This document shows, one piece after another, positions 63,910-64,000 of a stretch of 64,000 nt of DNA (position 1 is the stretch's first letter; each line of letters begins with the position of its first letter). Below the pieces are notes generated by a model. The model was not told the origin of the DNA. It did not search any database and saw only the letters and a program-made list of their open reading frames with translations. Location of the stretch: positions 47,202 to 111,201 of the forward strand of contig NZ_WKJJ01000024.1 in assembly GCF_009674485.1 (NCBI RefSeq), in the 5' to 3' direction. A program made the translations under genes and the position numbers. Origin of the DNA: Pseudoduganella rivuli (GTDB lineage: Bacteria; Pseudomonadota; Gammaproteobacteria; Burkholderiales; Burkholderiaceae_D).

Positions 63910-64000
63910 CTAGGTAGCCAAGGGCTGAGTCCTGTATTGCACAGGACTCAGCCCTTTTAGTTTAAGCTTGATACGCTCGTGATTATAGTAGTGGATGTAC
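63910..64000 (-). CDS. IS3-family transposase OrfB, C-terminal fragment
   Basis: Minus-strand frame from the edge reads YIHYYNHERIK, then YNHERIKLKLKGLSPVQYR and a TAG at 63912-63910. The phrase YN..R.......SP..YR is the conserved end of the IS3 integrase (rve) domain. Only the last 29 codons are in the window. Confidence 0.85.
   Translation of the reverse strand, partial: YIHYYNHERIKLKLKGLSPVQYRTQPLAT
63920..63956. terminator. Strong hairpin inside the IS3 transposase 3' end
   Basis: AAGGGCTGAGTCCTGT (63920-63935) and its complement (63941-63956), 5-nt loop, then TTTTAG on the plus strand. Terminator-like for transcription entering the IS from the left, while coding for the last residues of the transposase. 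Confidence 0.65.

Larger units (their letters stand above)
63880..64000 (-). mobile_element. IS3-family element, right part, cut by window edge
   Basis: From TGACCCCCAG (63880), a terminal inverted-repeat-like end of IS3 type, through the transposase 3' end to the edge. It lies directly downstream of the second FeeM-like gene. Confidence 0.75.

Overview
The window reads as chromosome of a high-GC betaproteobacterium, most likely Oxalobacteraceae (Janthinobacterium, Massilia or Duganella type). This is an inference from gene content: an exosortase A / PEP-CTERM polysaccharide cluster, GTP-type PEP carboxykinase, ssb next to uvrA, FeeM-like N-acyl amino acid synthases and several SBP_bac_3 proteins. 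I saw no rRNA, tRNA or CRISPR array.

Layout. 1-3619: the N-terminal 1206 residues of a very large octapeptide-repeat protein, built from exact 654-bp super-repeats and running off the left edge. 4109-10268: two divergent periplasmic solute-binding-like proteins, an SPFH/Band 7 membrane protein, and a divergent LysR/MFS pair. 10281-20962: a genomic island at the 3' end of ssb. Three copies of an 'ssb stop codon + 27 nt + terminator hairpin' unit (at 10281, 12799 and 20894) divide it into two tandem modules. Module A carries an OLD-type ATPase/TOPRIM protein, a nonsense-broken AlpA-like regulator, and 13-bp inverted repeats at its two ends. Module B carries an IS66 element, an AraC/SDR pair, and a retron: a phosphoribosyltransferase-like/winged-helix effector, a predicted msr-msd RNA and a retron reverse transcriptase. 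No integrase gene is visible in either module.

20953-28208: ssb, a LexA-like box, uvrA, a DUF885 metallopeptidase, a DsbA-like isomerase, a 37-residue small protein and a TetR regulator with two matching operator palindromes. 28214-43712: a 15.5-kb co-directional run of three giant genes (2724, 1130 and 1301 aa) of unknown function, which leads straight into the TetR gene. 43976-53320: housekeeping and small genes (solute-binding protein, Crp/Fnr regulator, DUF962 protein, pckG, 2-hydroxyacid dehydrogenase, BNR protein + MoaD/ThiS pair, ferredoxin, TPR protein).

53349-63844: part of the exosortase A-associated locus. Leftward genes are an acetyltransferase, an acyl carrier protein and two hydrolases. 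Rightward genes are an AMP-forming ligase, a PLP decarboxylase, the TPR lipoprotein PrsT and two tandem FeeM-like synthases. The right edge cuts an IS3-family element (63880 onward). The exosortase itself and the glycosyltransferases are not in the window.

The most interesting material is the ssb-3' island (retron plus OLD ATPase, with integrase-free module boundaries), the giant three-gene operon, and the 654-bp repeat protein.
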